Assembly: GCA_964017145.1 (NCBI GenBank)
Contig: OZ024852.1
Span: forward strand, 2,109,945-2,173,944
Direction of reading: 5' to 3'
DNA: 64,000 nucleotides
Source of the DNA: Agrocybe praecox
Lineage: Eukaryota > Basidiomycota > Agaricomycetes > Agaricales > Agrocybaceae
A program made the translations under genes and the position numbers. Within the stretch, counting starts at the first letter, position 1. The number at the start of each line of letters is the position of its first letter. Below are positions 10,234-21,275 of this stretch, in pieces. The notes beneath the pieces are model-generated. The model was not told the origin of the DNA. It did no database searches and worked only from the letters and a program-made list of their open reading frames with translations.

Positions 10234-11984
10234 GTCACTATAATGTACCATAGCCATTTTTTGTAATATATAGTCTTAATTTTGGAATTATGGAGTCTTG
10301 GACTCGTTATGAGGAACAGAATATTGCTTTGGCACCTAGTTAATCAAGTCAAATGGCTTCGGACTGGTCTGCAAGAGATCGTGCATACAAAGAAAAACGA
10401 AGAATGTTCATATCCAAGTATCATATCCAAGTATTTGTATGAGTCGAAGGACGTTCATAGTACCTTACTTGAACACTGCTCTCCATTTTGCTTTGAAGAT
10501 GTAGGCTTATTATCAACATAATGTACTACTTCCACCGCTATGTACTAGAAGGGCTATACTACGGTACAATTTCATGATCCATCCACATCTTGGGCGCTTA
10601 CTTCGATCGCCATACATTTATTTTTGTATCCTGTTCTGAACCACCTTCAATTTAAACTTACACTGAGAATTAGTCAAAAATATGATTGACCGACAAAGAA
10701 TTGTCCAGCTATCAGTGAGAGATATAGATATGTACGAGTACTTTGACGCGCGCTCGTTCATTACTATGGGTTCCAAAAATAGACTCTACACCCCAACCTT
10801 TGGCTTCATGATTCATTCGCCTCGTCAAACCCCCCACCTCCGTGGCTTGTGTTTGTAGTATTATTCAATTTTGTTTACCGTATACATAATAATTTAACTT
10901 GATTATTTTCGTAGATTTTTCGAACGGTGCATTAGAACTTAATGGTGCATGGGCTTACTCATATTTCGCGGCATGGCTTGAGAATCGGCCCAGAAGTAGA
11001 AATAAATGGTCCTAAAAATATGGGTACATTGGGACGCGCTTAGTATAGACACTTGGCTGGGAGATCGACCTAGAAGATTCCAGAAATGCGAGTACATCGG
11101 TCGGACGCGTTCACCACAGACCAACTACAGGCCGTCAGACACCATCCCTTTATTGGGTAGGTGAGATTCAGGGATTACCGCACGAAAAGGTGAGGCTTTT
11201 ATGCTGCCGCCTTACGTATAAAGCCAGAATCTAACATAGGTGTAGCAACAGTACAGCGAAGAAATATCCCATAAACATTTCTCCAAGACGGAAATTAACT
11301 TAGCGACCTACGAGAACTCTACACGATCATGTAGTGTACTGACTACAGGGGTATGTTAGTGTACTGACTACAGGGGTATGTTAGTGTAATAATATCATCA
11401 ATTCACACATGCAATGCACCAATGCTGTGGTGTGCCCTCCGAAATATCAGTCTATACATTTTTTTCCAATTTGGGCGCCTCTTGAGATTCGCGTTTACTA
11501 GCCGGGTAAACGGAAATGAAATTAGCGAGCTTCGAGAATTAGCGAGCTCCGAAAATTTCACAGGAAAATTCCTTTGAGAATTAGCAAGCTCCCTGAGAAC
11601 TTTATACACCTCAAAGTTACCTGAAATCTTCTTAGCTGTCCCTGCAAATTGGCACTGGTTTGTTTAGGTGGTTATCACAGCAATTCCTAACATGGATCTT
11701 AAGTCATTATTATCCAAATTAAGCGAAACAGCAACTATTATTCGTGGTGGTGTAATTAAGGTACGTAAAAATGAGTGGCAGAACTAGCTATGTAGGTAAT
11801 GTAAATGACAGCTATGTTATTCGGCAGTGCAAAGGAATGGATGATGGCACATTGGTAGGGTCTATAGATGCAAAGGAATGGATGATGGTATGTTGGTAGG
11901 GTCTATAGATGCAAAGGAATGGATGATGGTATGTTGGTAGGGTCTATAGATGCAAAGGAATGGATGATGGTACATTGGTAGGGT
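10234..11984. other. Gene-free interior of the KDZ element with short repeats
   Basis: No coding frame is supported. Degenerate tandem units of about 70 bp lie at 10965-11110. A 25 bp unit is doubled at about 11332-11385 (TGTACTGACTACAGGGGTAT). ATTAGCGAGCTTC-like units occur three times at 11520-11593. A 41 bp tandem array closes the region and is listed separately. Polyadenylation of the dioxygenase-like gene would fall near 10260. Confidence 0.55.
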
Positions 11985-11987
11985 CTA
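11828..11987. repeat. 41 bp tandem repeat, about four copies
   Basis: Units beginning TGCAAAGGAATGGATGATGG start at 11828, 11869, 11910 and 11951; the last is cut at 37 bp. They differ mainly at two positions (GGCACATT, GGTATGTT, GGTACATT). The array ends inside the last codons and 3' UTR of the minus-strand gene at 11991-12985. Confidence 0.85.
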
Positions 11988-12985
11988 GGCTTTATCGGAA
12001 GGGCCGACATCCTTGTCTTCATTGTCTCTAGCAGCCTCGGCCTGGGCATCCGCACGGCGAACTGCAGCTATTGCAGCAAGAACACCAAGGGAGGCGGCAC
12101 GTCGAACTTGATCACGTCGGCCAACTGTAGCTGCTTGACGGGCAACTTGAGCGATGTAGGATCGAAGATCCCTTGTAACAGGGCGTTCGGGGTTATAGCG
12201 AATTCGGGTCCGTGCCCGGCTTTCTCCTTCAGAGTCGGTACGTTTGCGCTTATTGGAAGTGGGTGCCGTGCTGCTGGAAGCGATTGGAGGGTGGTTGGCA
12301 GTAGACCTCGCGTCATTGTCGTGATCAACAACAATGGGAGTGTTGGGGTTCCAACCCACAGCCACCTCGTCCATGAACGCTTTCATGAGAATGCCAAATG
12401 CACTCTGCACCCTCGCATTCAGCCAAGTGTGGGTCCCAGCAGGAGAAGAAGCAGCGGCAGCGGCAGCGGCGGTAGGCGTCAAAGCAGGGGCAGGGGCAGG
12501 GGCGGCGACGGAGGCTGAGACGGAGGATCCTGCGGTACAGTCAACGAGGGCGGGTGGAGACACAAACCCACCGCGCGGTGCACTAAAAAAAATCAACAAC
12601 ATATGTTTCAAAACATATAAACGACGTACTCTTTCTTCAAAAGAAGGCACAGCGGCACCTCTTCGAACTCCTCGACGGTGACCTCGGTGTTTCTCGTGGT
12701 CCGACGGTAAAAGAGGCGGTCTATAACCAGCTGTGAGCAAACAAAAAAAGAGAGAAAAGCGATGTTCAGATACACATACCTTCAGTGACAACGCGGCGCG
12801 TGGTAACAGAAGACGATATCTGGTGAACATCGGCCACGTCGACTGCAAATATTAAGTACACCTTCAATATAGAGAACGTAGCAGTACGTACCATCGGTTT
12901 CCGACCCATTGTCTGCGGGAGAGCGTCCAGACTCGCTGGAGGCAATGGGGAGGGAGTCATCAGAGCCTGAGATCGACTGGGGCAT
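11988..12985 (-). CDS. Unknown Ala/Pro-rich protein carried by the KDZ element
   Basis: The start MPQSISGSDDSLPIASSESG (12985) is followed by three short introns, best placed at about 12840-12890, 12735-12780 and 12585-12625. After the second intron the frame reading VIDRLFYRRTTRNTEV and VEEFEEVPLC looks more protein-like than the alternative open frame. The main exon encodes a low-complexity APAPAPALTPTAAAAAAASS run, then HTWLNARVQSAFGILMKAFMDEVAVGWN, a basic SNKRKRTDSEGESRARTRIR block and RDLRSYIAQVARQA. The basic block suggests a nuclear protein. I recognise this as a recurrent mushroom hypothetical but know no function. It sits tail-to-tail with the dioxygenase-like gene and head-to-head with the HMG-box gene. 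Confidence 0.55.
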
Positions 12986-13485
12986 CGTAGAAGTAGCGCA
13001 AGATGGACAGTGAGGATAGAGAGGAAGGAATGGGGGTTAGAAGCCATATCTTGGATCTTTTAAGAAAGATCCAAGATCTGGAGACCCTGAAGAACACCGA
13101 TACCGACGACTGGATGTCCGGGACGATGAGGGTTGCTGGTAAGAGGCGTATGTGATGTGACAAATAACATCACTCGCTAAAATTCCTTGATCGGGTATCT
13201 ACGTCATGTTTCATAAGCGACTACTTTACCGAAACGCTACAATGGCGAATTACCAGGAAGTGTTTTGTTCGATCCGAAGTGCTGGGATTATGCTATTGTA
13301 AACGACACCACTTGGGCTGGATCCGTTATGAAATAAATCGAATGGTGCGCTTTTTTTCTCTGATCGCCGCTTTGTGAGGGAAATTGTGGCTCGATTTCTT
13401 GTTTTACAGATCGTATTGCTTCCCGATCGGAGGCGGGCCTTCCATACGCTGCAGGTTTCGCGTCCTGCACGCCTCATCCTATGAT

Positions 13486-16097
13486 ATGGTGAATCCTGGT
13501 TCATTCCGTGGCTCCCGAAAGGAATTTCTCCAACAACAGCAGGAACTCTATGCTGAAGCTGTGGCCAATAACCACATTGCGGATACGGTTGCTGATATTC
13601 AGCGCCGTTATTTTAAACGATACCCGATGACCTTACCCGATGACGAGGAACCTTCAGCCGAATGGCTCAGTCAAGTCGACGACGACTCACCGGATGACGA
13701 AATTCCGTTGCCCAACGAATCGACCATGGACGCCGATGCGTACGAAACTGCTCTCGTTTCGTATGCCAAAGTTGTCAAGTCAATTCAAGCACGCAAGGAT
13801 GTAAGTTACATTCATTTCCTCTAGTAATCTGGTTCTGACCTTTGCTGCTATTCATCAGCAAATCAAACGACGCCTTGCTTATCAGCACCTCAAAACGCAT
13901 CCTAAAACCTCGCAATCTAGTCCAGATAGAGGTGATCCAATGAGCATGTTGATGACCCAACTCGTCGGCTCTCCTCTGAAGAAACCTCGTCAAAAAACTG
14001 CGTATAATATCTGGGGTCCACTACATCGGTCTAGTGTCGACCATATCATCGAACAGCGGCTGAAAGATGGGAATATACCCCTCAAGAATCATGTCGCCCT
14101 TCGAAGTCAAGTTTACAAGGAATGCTTCGAAAGACTCAGCGAGGAGGAGAGAGCTGGTTGGGAAGAACGCGCAAAAGACGAACATCAAGTTGCCCTCGAA
14201 GGCTTCAAAACATCTTGGAAGGCTGAGCCCTCGACTAAACCTGAAGATCGCCAAAGGTACGAACACTCATTCTCATTCATTTTACGCGATATAATCTGAC
14301 AAAATAACCTTCCTAGAATTATTCAAACTTTACCCAAATTTGCGCAACCTATACTGGACCTCATCGCTGCCCATACCGGTTGGAAGGTTACCCTAATCGC
14401 TGGGGGACCTGAACCTGCTGATAACGGGCGATTGAACATGGTTAGGTATGTTTTATTACTTCTTCTCATGCCGGTTTCATTTTTCAACGTAGTCCTGGCA
14501 GTATCCACTCCGGTGAAACAAAAGGACCTGTCAGAATGAACTTTGGACGATCGGAGAGACGCGCGTATAAGGAATTTGTTATCCCGGTGTTCGGTAATTT
14601 TTTGAAGAAATGCTATAGTAAGTACTCGCGTCATACTGAATATTCCACCATTAACCAAAACTCTTAGCCATCGAGGAATGTCGCTCCTCCATTTTGTCTT
14701 GTCCGACGAGCTCTCTTGCCAAGCTCCAAGCAGCCGATGACGCTCCCAAGTTCACTTTGGATTGCACAGAAGGAGTCACTGGTCTCGTCAAAATAGCCGC
14801 ACCCAGCATCTTTCGATCCGTCTCTCAGGATTCCAGCTCCAGTACTGGAAATACGAGCAATATGTCTTCGTGCGAGGTCTCTCCTAGCTTCGACAAGTGT
14901 ACCCCAGCACACGAAATCCCACGTACGCTTGCACCATCGAGGCACACCACGACACAAGTAGATGGAGCATCGGCCAATGCTACTGCGACGACATCTATAA
15001 ACACCCCTATAGCTTCCTTACCTGCTTCTGAAGTCGAAGTGACAAAAACCTCCAAGACAGCTTGCACCTCGCCGGAGGCATTACTCTCCACCATACTCGA
15101 TGACCCACCAACGATCCCATCGCCCCACGTCTCTCCTCCTGTGTCGCGTTCAACTACGCCTACCGTCGAACAACCGCCGGTGGATAACCCCCGAGTCATA
15201 CCATCGTCTCTCGTCTCTCCTCTGGTGTTGGGTTCCACGACGCCAAGTTTGATTATTATGGACACCAGTATGCCAAGTAGCGGTTCTCCCTCTACGTCTA
15301 GGCGAAACGGGATTATGAACATCGATACACCAAGTGACGGTTCGCCCTCTACGTCTACGCGAAACGGGACTATTATGGACATCAATATACCAAGTGACAA
15401 TTCTCCCTCTACGTCTACGCGAAACAGGACTTCCCGACGTCGAAAACTGGCAGATATATACACGGATGAAGACCATGACGATATACATCGATTGAGGAAG
15501 AAACCCAGGACCTCAAAAGAGCTGTTGGCTGCTGAAACCATCATTTCTCTGTCTCAGCGTATGCACTTGGAATTAAACAATAGGGATAATGCGCACCGTA
15601 TCTCCCACCCTCCTCCAGAATGGTTCTCGACGGCTCTGGCGGGGTTCCTTTCTAAAGATTTGGGCGCAAGCTGGAAATGCTTCGTGGATCATTGGGTTGC
15701 TTTCCAAAAAATGCATGGCTACAACGAAACCATCAGGCTGGGAACGAAGGGACGCCCTTCCATCATTGGGCTATGGATCAAGAATGCAAGGTCGTTCACC
15801 TTCAATCCAAATATGAAGACTATCAAGAGTATTCATAATTTTCATCGAGAATTTACAGCGTGGTGGACCTCTTTGCAGCCCGACTGGCGTATCGATTCGG
15901 ACACCGGATCATTCGTGCGATCCCAGGGAGACTTCAAGACACTTATCAGCACCGGGAAGAACGGCATGCTAAGTGTAGTAGCTGCGCTGTGGTTTTGGGG
16001 ATCGGCCGTGCAGTCGATAGCGAGGCAGGGTGAAGAGCTGAAGGCATGGGAGGATGTTGTCGACGACGTAGCGTGGGTCTTCAAGGCTATGACGTAG
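13486..16097 (+). CDS. HMG-box-like protein with conserved C-terminal domain, KDZ cargo
   Basis: Five exons (introns near 13801-13857, 14255-14316, 14452-14490 and 14618-14667) encode about 790 residues. The N-terminus is acidic (DDEEPSAEWLSQVDDDSPDDE). An HMG-box-like segment follows, KTAYNIWGPLHRSSVDHIIE..RSQVYKECFERLSEEERAGW..AKDEHQVALEGF (residues about 160-235): its aromatic start and LSEEERAGW helix are typical. A region with NFGRSERRAYKEFVIPVF precedes a long Ser/Thr/Pro-rich linker holding a threefold repeat, and a basic RRRKL patch. The last 190 residues, HPPPEWFSTALAGFLSKDLG..WWTSLQPDW..LWFWGSAV, form a domain seen repeatedly in mushroom genomes next to HMG-type proteins. DNA binding is inferred; it may help transposition or regulate the element. 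No stop or frameshift was found. Confidence 0.72.
15258..15432 (+). repeat. Coding tandem repeat in the HMG-box gene linker
   Basis: Three units of about 60-66 bp encode variants of MDTSMPSSGSPSTSRRNG, MNIDTPSDGSPSTSTRNG and MDINIPSDNSPSTSTRNR. The unit length is a multiple of three, so copy number changes keep the frame. The region is probably disordered. Confidence 0.8.
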
Positions 16098-16633
16098 CCA
16101 TTCATTTTCATCAAGTGCGTAGAATGCCTATTCTTCTATTAGCATCTTGCATTCATTTTGCCTCTCATAATAGCTCTTTTTCTCTCTCTTCATTAACCGG
16201 CCGTACTCGAATCCCTATTTATTCCATCATAATCTCGTTCCCAGTTTGCGAATATATCCTACCCCTACGTTTCTAATTTTATGTGGCCTATTCTATCCTT
16301 AATATCCCCAATACCATAAGTCTCGTACAATTTCTTCTAGTTACTATATCTACACATAGAGCAGTAGTATTATTTTCATTTCTCTCGAATCAGTGGGTGC
16401 GCGGTTTGTGCCGAAGTCTTTTTTTAATCTGATGCTATATTTGAAACACGCAGTATTGGTCATCGATCATCTGTTATGGAAATCATATTAATAGCTGCGT
16501 AACATATTTAGAGTGGGACGTTATAATTGGAATGCATGTAATTTAAGAATATAATGCCGTGATGGCCGAACTGAGTGATGGCCGACCTGAGCCGACCGCG
16601 TCACAAGTGTGCCACGTCAATGGCCGGAAATGT
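16098..16633. other. KDZ element right subterminal region
   Basis: AT-rich, no coding frame. A 16 bp direct repeat GTGATGGCCGAACTGA / GTGATGGCCGACCTGA lies at 16559 and 16575, followed by two further GCCGAC/GGCCGG copies up to 16627. These subterminal repeats are candidates for transposase binding. Confidence 0.45.
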
Positions 16634-16733
16634 GATGCATCAACTTGGGCACTTGGGCAACTACCCGTGTGGATGCATACATTATAACAGGTAGGTAAAG
16701 GTTATGTATGTATGTATATACCAGTAACAGGTG
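16634..16733 (-). repeat. KDZ element, right terminal inverted repeat
   Basis: Read inward from 16733 it starts CACCTGTTACTGG; the stretch 16686-16634 is the inverted partner of 4231-4283. It contains GGTAGTTGCCCAA where the left end has GGTAATTGCCCAA. A short TATG repeat (TATGTATGTATG) sits at about 16703-16716. Confidence 0.85.
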
Positions 16734-17936
16734 TCGCCCAGACTATAGCAGAGATGCGTTACGCAGTTGGGTTACTCGCGGCTACATTTTTCTTCTCTCG
16801 AACCGTAACGGGTAGAAATGAGAAGACCGCATTTGGTCTCGATGATTGATCACTGCGTTAGAGTTTAATCCACAGATTTTCAACTTATCTCTCTTCAGGC
16901 CCAACTCCAGGAGCTTATCATCAGTTCTCTCAACTTCGCGTCTAGGGCCATATCTGGGGACGAGAAGCAAAAGGAAGATTTTCTATCACGACCCAGATTG
17001 ATCATCATAGATGGATTAGACGAGTGTAACGACCTTGAAGCACAAAGCTACATACTCGATACCTTGATGTTGGTTATACATAATGTAACCGTCCAGTTAT
17101 TCTTCCTCATTGCCAGTCGTCCTGGTCCAGAGCAGCAAATATGTGACACGTTCAACGAAGGTCTGCTGAGCTCGTTGACGACTACCCTTGTTCTTGACGA
17201 TACTTACCGTCCAGACGCAGATATCCGGGTTCTTCTGGACGCAAAGTTTACCAATATAGAAAAGAAACACCCCGCAAGAGCACACATACCGAAGGAGTGG
17301 CCATTGGGGAAGGAAATCGACCAGCTTGTGGAGAAATCCTCCAGACAATTTATCTATACGACCACTGTCATCAAGTATATTGAATCAAGGCGGCACCTAC
17401 CCACCGACCGTCTCAAGATTATCCTAGGTTTATCTGACCCAGGAAATGATACCCCGTTTGCTGAGCTCGACGTGTTCTACAATCGTATCTTAACATCGAC
17501 AAATGACCAGGAAAAAGTAATACTCTTATTCATGGCGCTTTTTGTGACAGATATCGAGAAGAAACCTACTGTTATCAAGAAATTCCTGTTCTTGAAACCC
17601 GGAGAGATTGTCATTATCCTCAGCGACTTACATTCTCTCATTGCTGTACCTTCTTTTGAAGACCAAAAGAGCCCTCTTAGAATATCGCATGCATCGCTCA
17701 GCGATTTCTTACTGTATAGGTCTAGGTCCTGGAAGCTTTGGTCCCGACTCTTCGACGCCCATTACGGGAATGCAAGTCCAATAGCTAAACTTTTGGATAA
17801 ATTACTCGCATTTGATTTACAAGGCCTACTCAACTATATGATAGACGATGGCAGTCCTGGTCCAGACAGTGTCCGTCCTAGTACTGGATATTGGTCGAAG
17901 GTTCATGTGGATGATATGGCTAGAGTTTTTCACTAG
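16734..17936 (+). pseudogene. NACHT NTPase, 3' half, resuming after the KDZ element
   Basis: After the second TCGCCCA the frame reads QTIAEMRYAVGLLAATFFFS, the direct continuation of the Walker A exon at 4183. It runs to a TGA near 16848, then the reading resumes at about 16898 with QAQLQELIISSLNF and, through RPRLIIIDGLDEC (Walker B, 16990-17030), continues open for 312 residues to 17936. Between 16848 and 16898 the usual Lys-Thr-Arg..Leu-Val region is missing or scrambled, so the gene has decayed beyond the insertion. LFFLIASRPGPEQQI and ISHASLSDFLL are typical NACHT sensor and winged-helix region sequences. No C-terminal WD40, TPR or ankyrin repeats follow before the stop. Confidence 0.85.
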
Positions 17937-18742
17937 TTACATGTCCTTGTAAGTTTTTTTCTCCACTATTTATCTTTTGCCGGCTGATAGCTTTGGCTAG
18001 CGCCACCGTAATCGTGAAATCGAATTTAACAAGTTCCATTTCGATGAATGGTAATCCTTTGGTTGTTCTGCAAGCAATATCGATGTCGAGTCCACGCATA
18101 GATAGGTCTCGGGTTACCACAATCATGATCAAACGGCACAGGCAATACTTACCTCTTAACATCTTTGCCTATCAAGCAAGCATACAGCCTGGACGACCAT
18201 ACCGACGACATGGGGGTCATATCATTACCATCCTGACATCAACCTGACCAAAAAAATTTGGGACAACGATGAAGAGCGAGACATTGCTGCTTTTGTCTTC
18301 TAATTGCTCTGCTTCTTTTTCTCGTTTATCTCTTGTCAATTCTCTTTCTCACACATCTATCATACATAGACCAATATCCTTTATTCGTTTCTCGTTCCAG
18401 TATCATATATTACACTGTACGACTATACTTAGTATACGCAACCAGCATGTATGTGCATATACACCAGAGGGACTCAGAGATATGAAGAGAACGGTCGAGG
18501 CTACGGCATGTCACGGCATGTTTGTTATTTCAGGTCACATGGTTCATGGGAATAAAAGAAAAACATGCAAACATATGTTTTTCTTAAAATCGCCTCTGCT
18601 GATACAAGAATACTGCACTAAGTTCTCGCACAACAGGACTGTAGTCTGTTACTACAAGATGACCGATAAAGACCACCCCCGACTTATTTATCATCATCAC
18701 TCCACCTACAACCACTGCAACCCCATCTCTCCGCTTCCGCAT
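17937..18742. other. Region after the NACHT gene without a supported gene
   Basis: A donor-like GTAAGT at 17949 and a short frame reading HHYHPDINLTKKIWDNDEE near 18235-18290 suggest a leftover 3' exon of the NACHT gene. The rest is pyrimidine-rich leader sequence of the next gene. No RNA gene was seen. Confidence 0.35.
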
Positions 18743-19996
18743 ATGTCTGCAGATGATCTGGAGAAAAGCCTGTCAACTATACCGAACGAGATATTCTCTC
18801 ATGTCCTACAGCTTTTTCTCGACCGTGCCCCCGAAAACCTTATTCGTCAATTGCGAAGTGGTTTATTCGAAGACTCAGATACACCGATTTACGATCGACA
18901 AATCAGAACAATCATTGGTCGTCGTTTTCACATCATTCTGACGGACGAGAAGGAAATTGCTCAATACGTGGATCTTGCCAGGACATTTTACCTCCAACAG
19001 TGGCCCTCAAATGAAGTCAGGAGACCTCTGACTGAGCTCACCACTTCCAAATCTGAGCCGGCTCCTTTACCTCTTCCTTCGACTGTACCCACTTCCGATT
19101 CTGAGCCGGCTCCTTCACCTCCCCTTCCAACTGTACTTGCCTCTGAATTGGTCCCCAAGCGCAAGCGGCCCCGAAGCATCGAAGAACTTTCACAAAGAAA
19201 ACTCGTTTTTGGGGCCGTTTCTTCATTGGAATTCACCGTCCCTTGGGACTTTACTCTTTGTCAGAAACTTGGTCAAACAATTTTGGAGGAAGGAATTAAG
19301 GAGCTTACCTTGCTTGCGTACTGGCCTAGATTCCTGGCCCACCTCCAAACACATACTTGGACCAAAGTATTCAACACTCTCACCGTTCTGAGAATAAACT
19401 TTGACGTACTTACTTACGAGGTATGTTGCTTTGATTTTCCATGTTTTATAGTCTATTCAATGCGAATATCCCAGTATATATACAGATATCCGCCGTGGGA
19501 CGAATCTGCATACATCGGTTGGGACACCCTTCTCCAGAGGTGTATATCTCTCCAAGTTTTCTCTCTCCGCACACCCTTGCCCCTTATCCTGCCTTCTTCA
19601 CACAAGCAATATGTCGACTCCGAGTCTGACTCCGAGTCTGACTCAGAGGCTGGTTCCGAGGCGTCTGCCGACTCCTTTGGCTCTTTCACCATAATAGATT
19701 GTGCAGATTTTGTCGCAGAATGGACGGCGTTTAATTCATCCGTCCAACGGGTCTATATTTCACATGGCCTCTGCGAAGAATCCGGTATCTACGATTACGA
19801 AAGGCAAGGCCAAAACAAGTTTTTTGTGCGCGATGCAGATACGTTGTGGAAGGAATTCAACATAGGTTGTGTTCTTACAGAGGACAGGCCTTGGCTGGTA
19901 CAGAGGACAAGACAGACTGCAGCCCGTCCATATGTTGTCATGCCAGAGGAAGACCGTGACCCCTCCCTCAGCGAACAGGAACAGCCGGATGCTTGA
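18743..19996 (+). CDS. Unknown acidic protein, F-box-like N-terminus possible
   Basis: The start is placed at MSADDLEKSLSTIPNEIFSH because upstream in-frame sequence has no protein character. The IPNEIFSHVLQLFL stretch resembles the first helix of an F-box but is too short to be sure. Residues about 95-130 hold two copies of a SEPAPLPLPSTV-like unit, followed by a basic KRKRPRS patch. A 54 bp intron (19421-19474) preserves the frame. The second half includes an acidic SDSESDSEAGSEAS run and FTIIDCADFVAEWTAF. The protein ends with SEQEQPDA. No close family is recognised; leucine-rich segments such as ELTLLAYWPRFLAHL are compatible with an F-box/LRR-type protein. Confidence 0.5.
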   Translation: MSADDLEKSLSTIPNEIFSHVLQLFLDRAPENLIRQLRSGLFEDSDTPIYDRQIRTIIGRRFHIILTDEKEIAQYVDLARTFYLQQWPSNEVRRPLTELTTSKSEPAPLPLPSTVPTSDSEPAPSPPLPTVLASELVPKRKRPRSIEELSQRKLVFGAVSSLEFTVPWDFTLCQKLGQTILEEGIKELTLLAYWPRFLAHLQTHTWTKVFNTLTVLRINFDVLTYEVCCFDFPCFIVYSMRISQYIYRYPPWDESAYIGWDTLLQRCISLQVFSLRTPLPLILPSSHKQYVDSESDSESDSEAGSEASADSFGSFTIIDCADFVAEWTAFNSSVQRVYISHGLCEESGIYDYERQGQNKFFVRDADTLWKEFNIGCVLTEDRPWLVQRTRQTAARPYVVMPEEDRDPSLSEQEQPDA

Positions 19997-20251
19997 TTGA
20001 ATAATTCGTAGCTATGCCATGTCATTTATAAATTTAATATACTTCGTCTCTTGGGTCAAGGAAGGAATGGATGCTCTGATTCTTTTAAAAAAAACAAATT
20101 CCCTATGGTTCATCAACCGTCTTTCCTTATTTGCTAATACTTCGTCCGTCTTTATGGGCGTCACATTTACATTGATTATTCCTAAACAATAAGTACTATC
20201 AATGATTAAGGTACGCTACTGACACAATACAAAAAGATCAATTTAGCTACA

Positions 20252-21275
20252 CTAATCATCATTGTCAAGGATTTCGAAGTCGGACTCGGGCTCTGCTCCC
20301 TGTCTGGCCTCTGCTACTGCCAATGCCACTGCCCCATCAACCGGAATAGCCTTCTTTTGACGTGAAGCCATCATTGCATCCTGTACAATGCGATCCCACT
20401 GTGTTTCCGTCAACTTGCGTACAACTGACTCTAGACGCGATACTGCTTGCTTCTCTTGAACAACACCCACAGGATATGACGGATAGTTTGAAGCGTCACG
20501 CGCAGAGTTGTCACCCCAGTTGTCCTTCGAAAAGTCACGCATTGGCCGTGTTATCTTCAGGCGCTCGCCGGTAAGCCAAAATGCTATAGCACGATGGGAC
20601 TGGAGCAATAACAAGTGTCATAACCTGCGTTAAACCGACAGAAAATCATACCGCTTGAATGGCTGTGATCAGCGCACCAACAGGTCGTGCTTTCGAGCGA
20701 ATATCAGGATGGATCTGGGATATACTTGAATAGTGATAGGCCAAGGTTGCGATTATGAGTGGGTGACGAAAAATTCCCTAAAAAAAAGTGAGACACTAGC
20801 CACAAAAAAGGAGCAAGTAGACTAATACCTTTGGGTTGATGCTATCCTCGGTCTCCGTGGAAGATAAGTAATAAAAAGGCCGGCATTTGTAGGAGCCAGA
20901 TAGCGTCCATGTACACCACTCGGATATGTCCTCTTTTGACCGGCCTGGGAGTAGCGGCATAACTTTACTCTCAAAGTAATCAACGGCAGTTTTTGCCATC
21001 TTCGCCCTCCAATTGGTTGTATTGTCCTCAATCTCCAGAAAAATCAGTCAAAAATAAAACAAACAGATTAGATGACGTACCAATTTTGTGACAACTTCCT
21101 TTGTCCACCCTTCCAGTTTTTCTTCAGGGAAAGACACTTCCCAGAGATTACTAATCTGCTCTTCCGATGGTCGTGTCCAGGCTGGGATCTTGGCCAGAAT
21201 TTCACGAAATTTTGGCACAAAATAAGTCTCGAAATTGGACCTCAGATGAGGTGGGAGGTCCATTCTCTCGTCCAT
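20252..21275 (-). CDS. DUF6532-like protein
   Basis: Four exons read MDERMDLPPHLRSNFETYFV to VVTKL (21275-21082), IEDNTTNWRAKMAKTAVDYF to SINPK (about 21033-20829), GIFRHPLIIATLAYHYSS to ITAIQ (about 20778-20653) and SHRAIAFWLTGERLKITRPM to the stop at 20252. The order (helical N-terminus, RAK..A, FRHPLI..A with a late SxxxALxxW helix) resembles DUF6532, a domain common in mushroom genomes and of unknown role. The C-terminus is acidic (EPESDFEILDNDD). The first codons overlap the 5' edge of the Plavaka remnant on the other strand, so the true N-terminus may have been lost when that remnant was joined on. Confidence 0.5.

Larger units (their letters stand above)
4184..16733 (-). mobile_element. 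KDZ-superfamily DNA transposon with cargo genes, 12.55 kb
   Basis: Both ends begin CA and carry long imperfect inverted repeats: the outer 50 bp are weakly matched (CAGCCAGTGCTG against CACCTGTTACTG), and the inner 53 bp (4231-4283 against 16634-16686) match with about five differences. A 7 bp duplication flanks it. Inside, from left: KDZ transposase (minus), dioxygenase-like pseudogene (plus), Ala/Pro-rich protein (minus), HMG-box protein (plus). KDZ transposons of basidiomycetes are known to be physically linked to TET/JBP-type dioxygenase genes, which fits this cargo. The element looks young: its duplication is perfect over 7 bp and the transposase is uninterrupted. Confidence 0.9.

Noticed and set aside
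11828..11987. 41 bp repeats considered as a CRISPR array
   Set aside because: Units are contiguous without unique spacers, and the genome is a eukaryote.
12108..12681. Plus-strand Gly/Arg- and Ala-rich frames
   Set aside because: Antisense to the Ala/Pro-rich minus-strand gene; no start context or domain.
14825..15544. 239-codon minus-strand frame with repeats
   Set aside because: Antisense to the tandem-repeat linker of the HMG-box gene; the repeat keeps both strands open.
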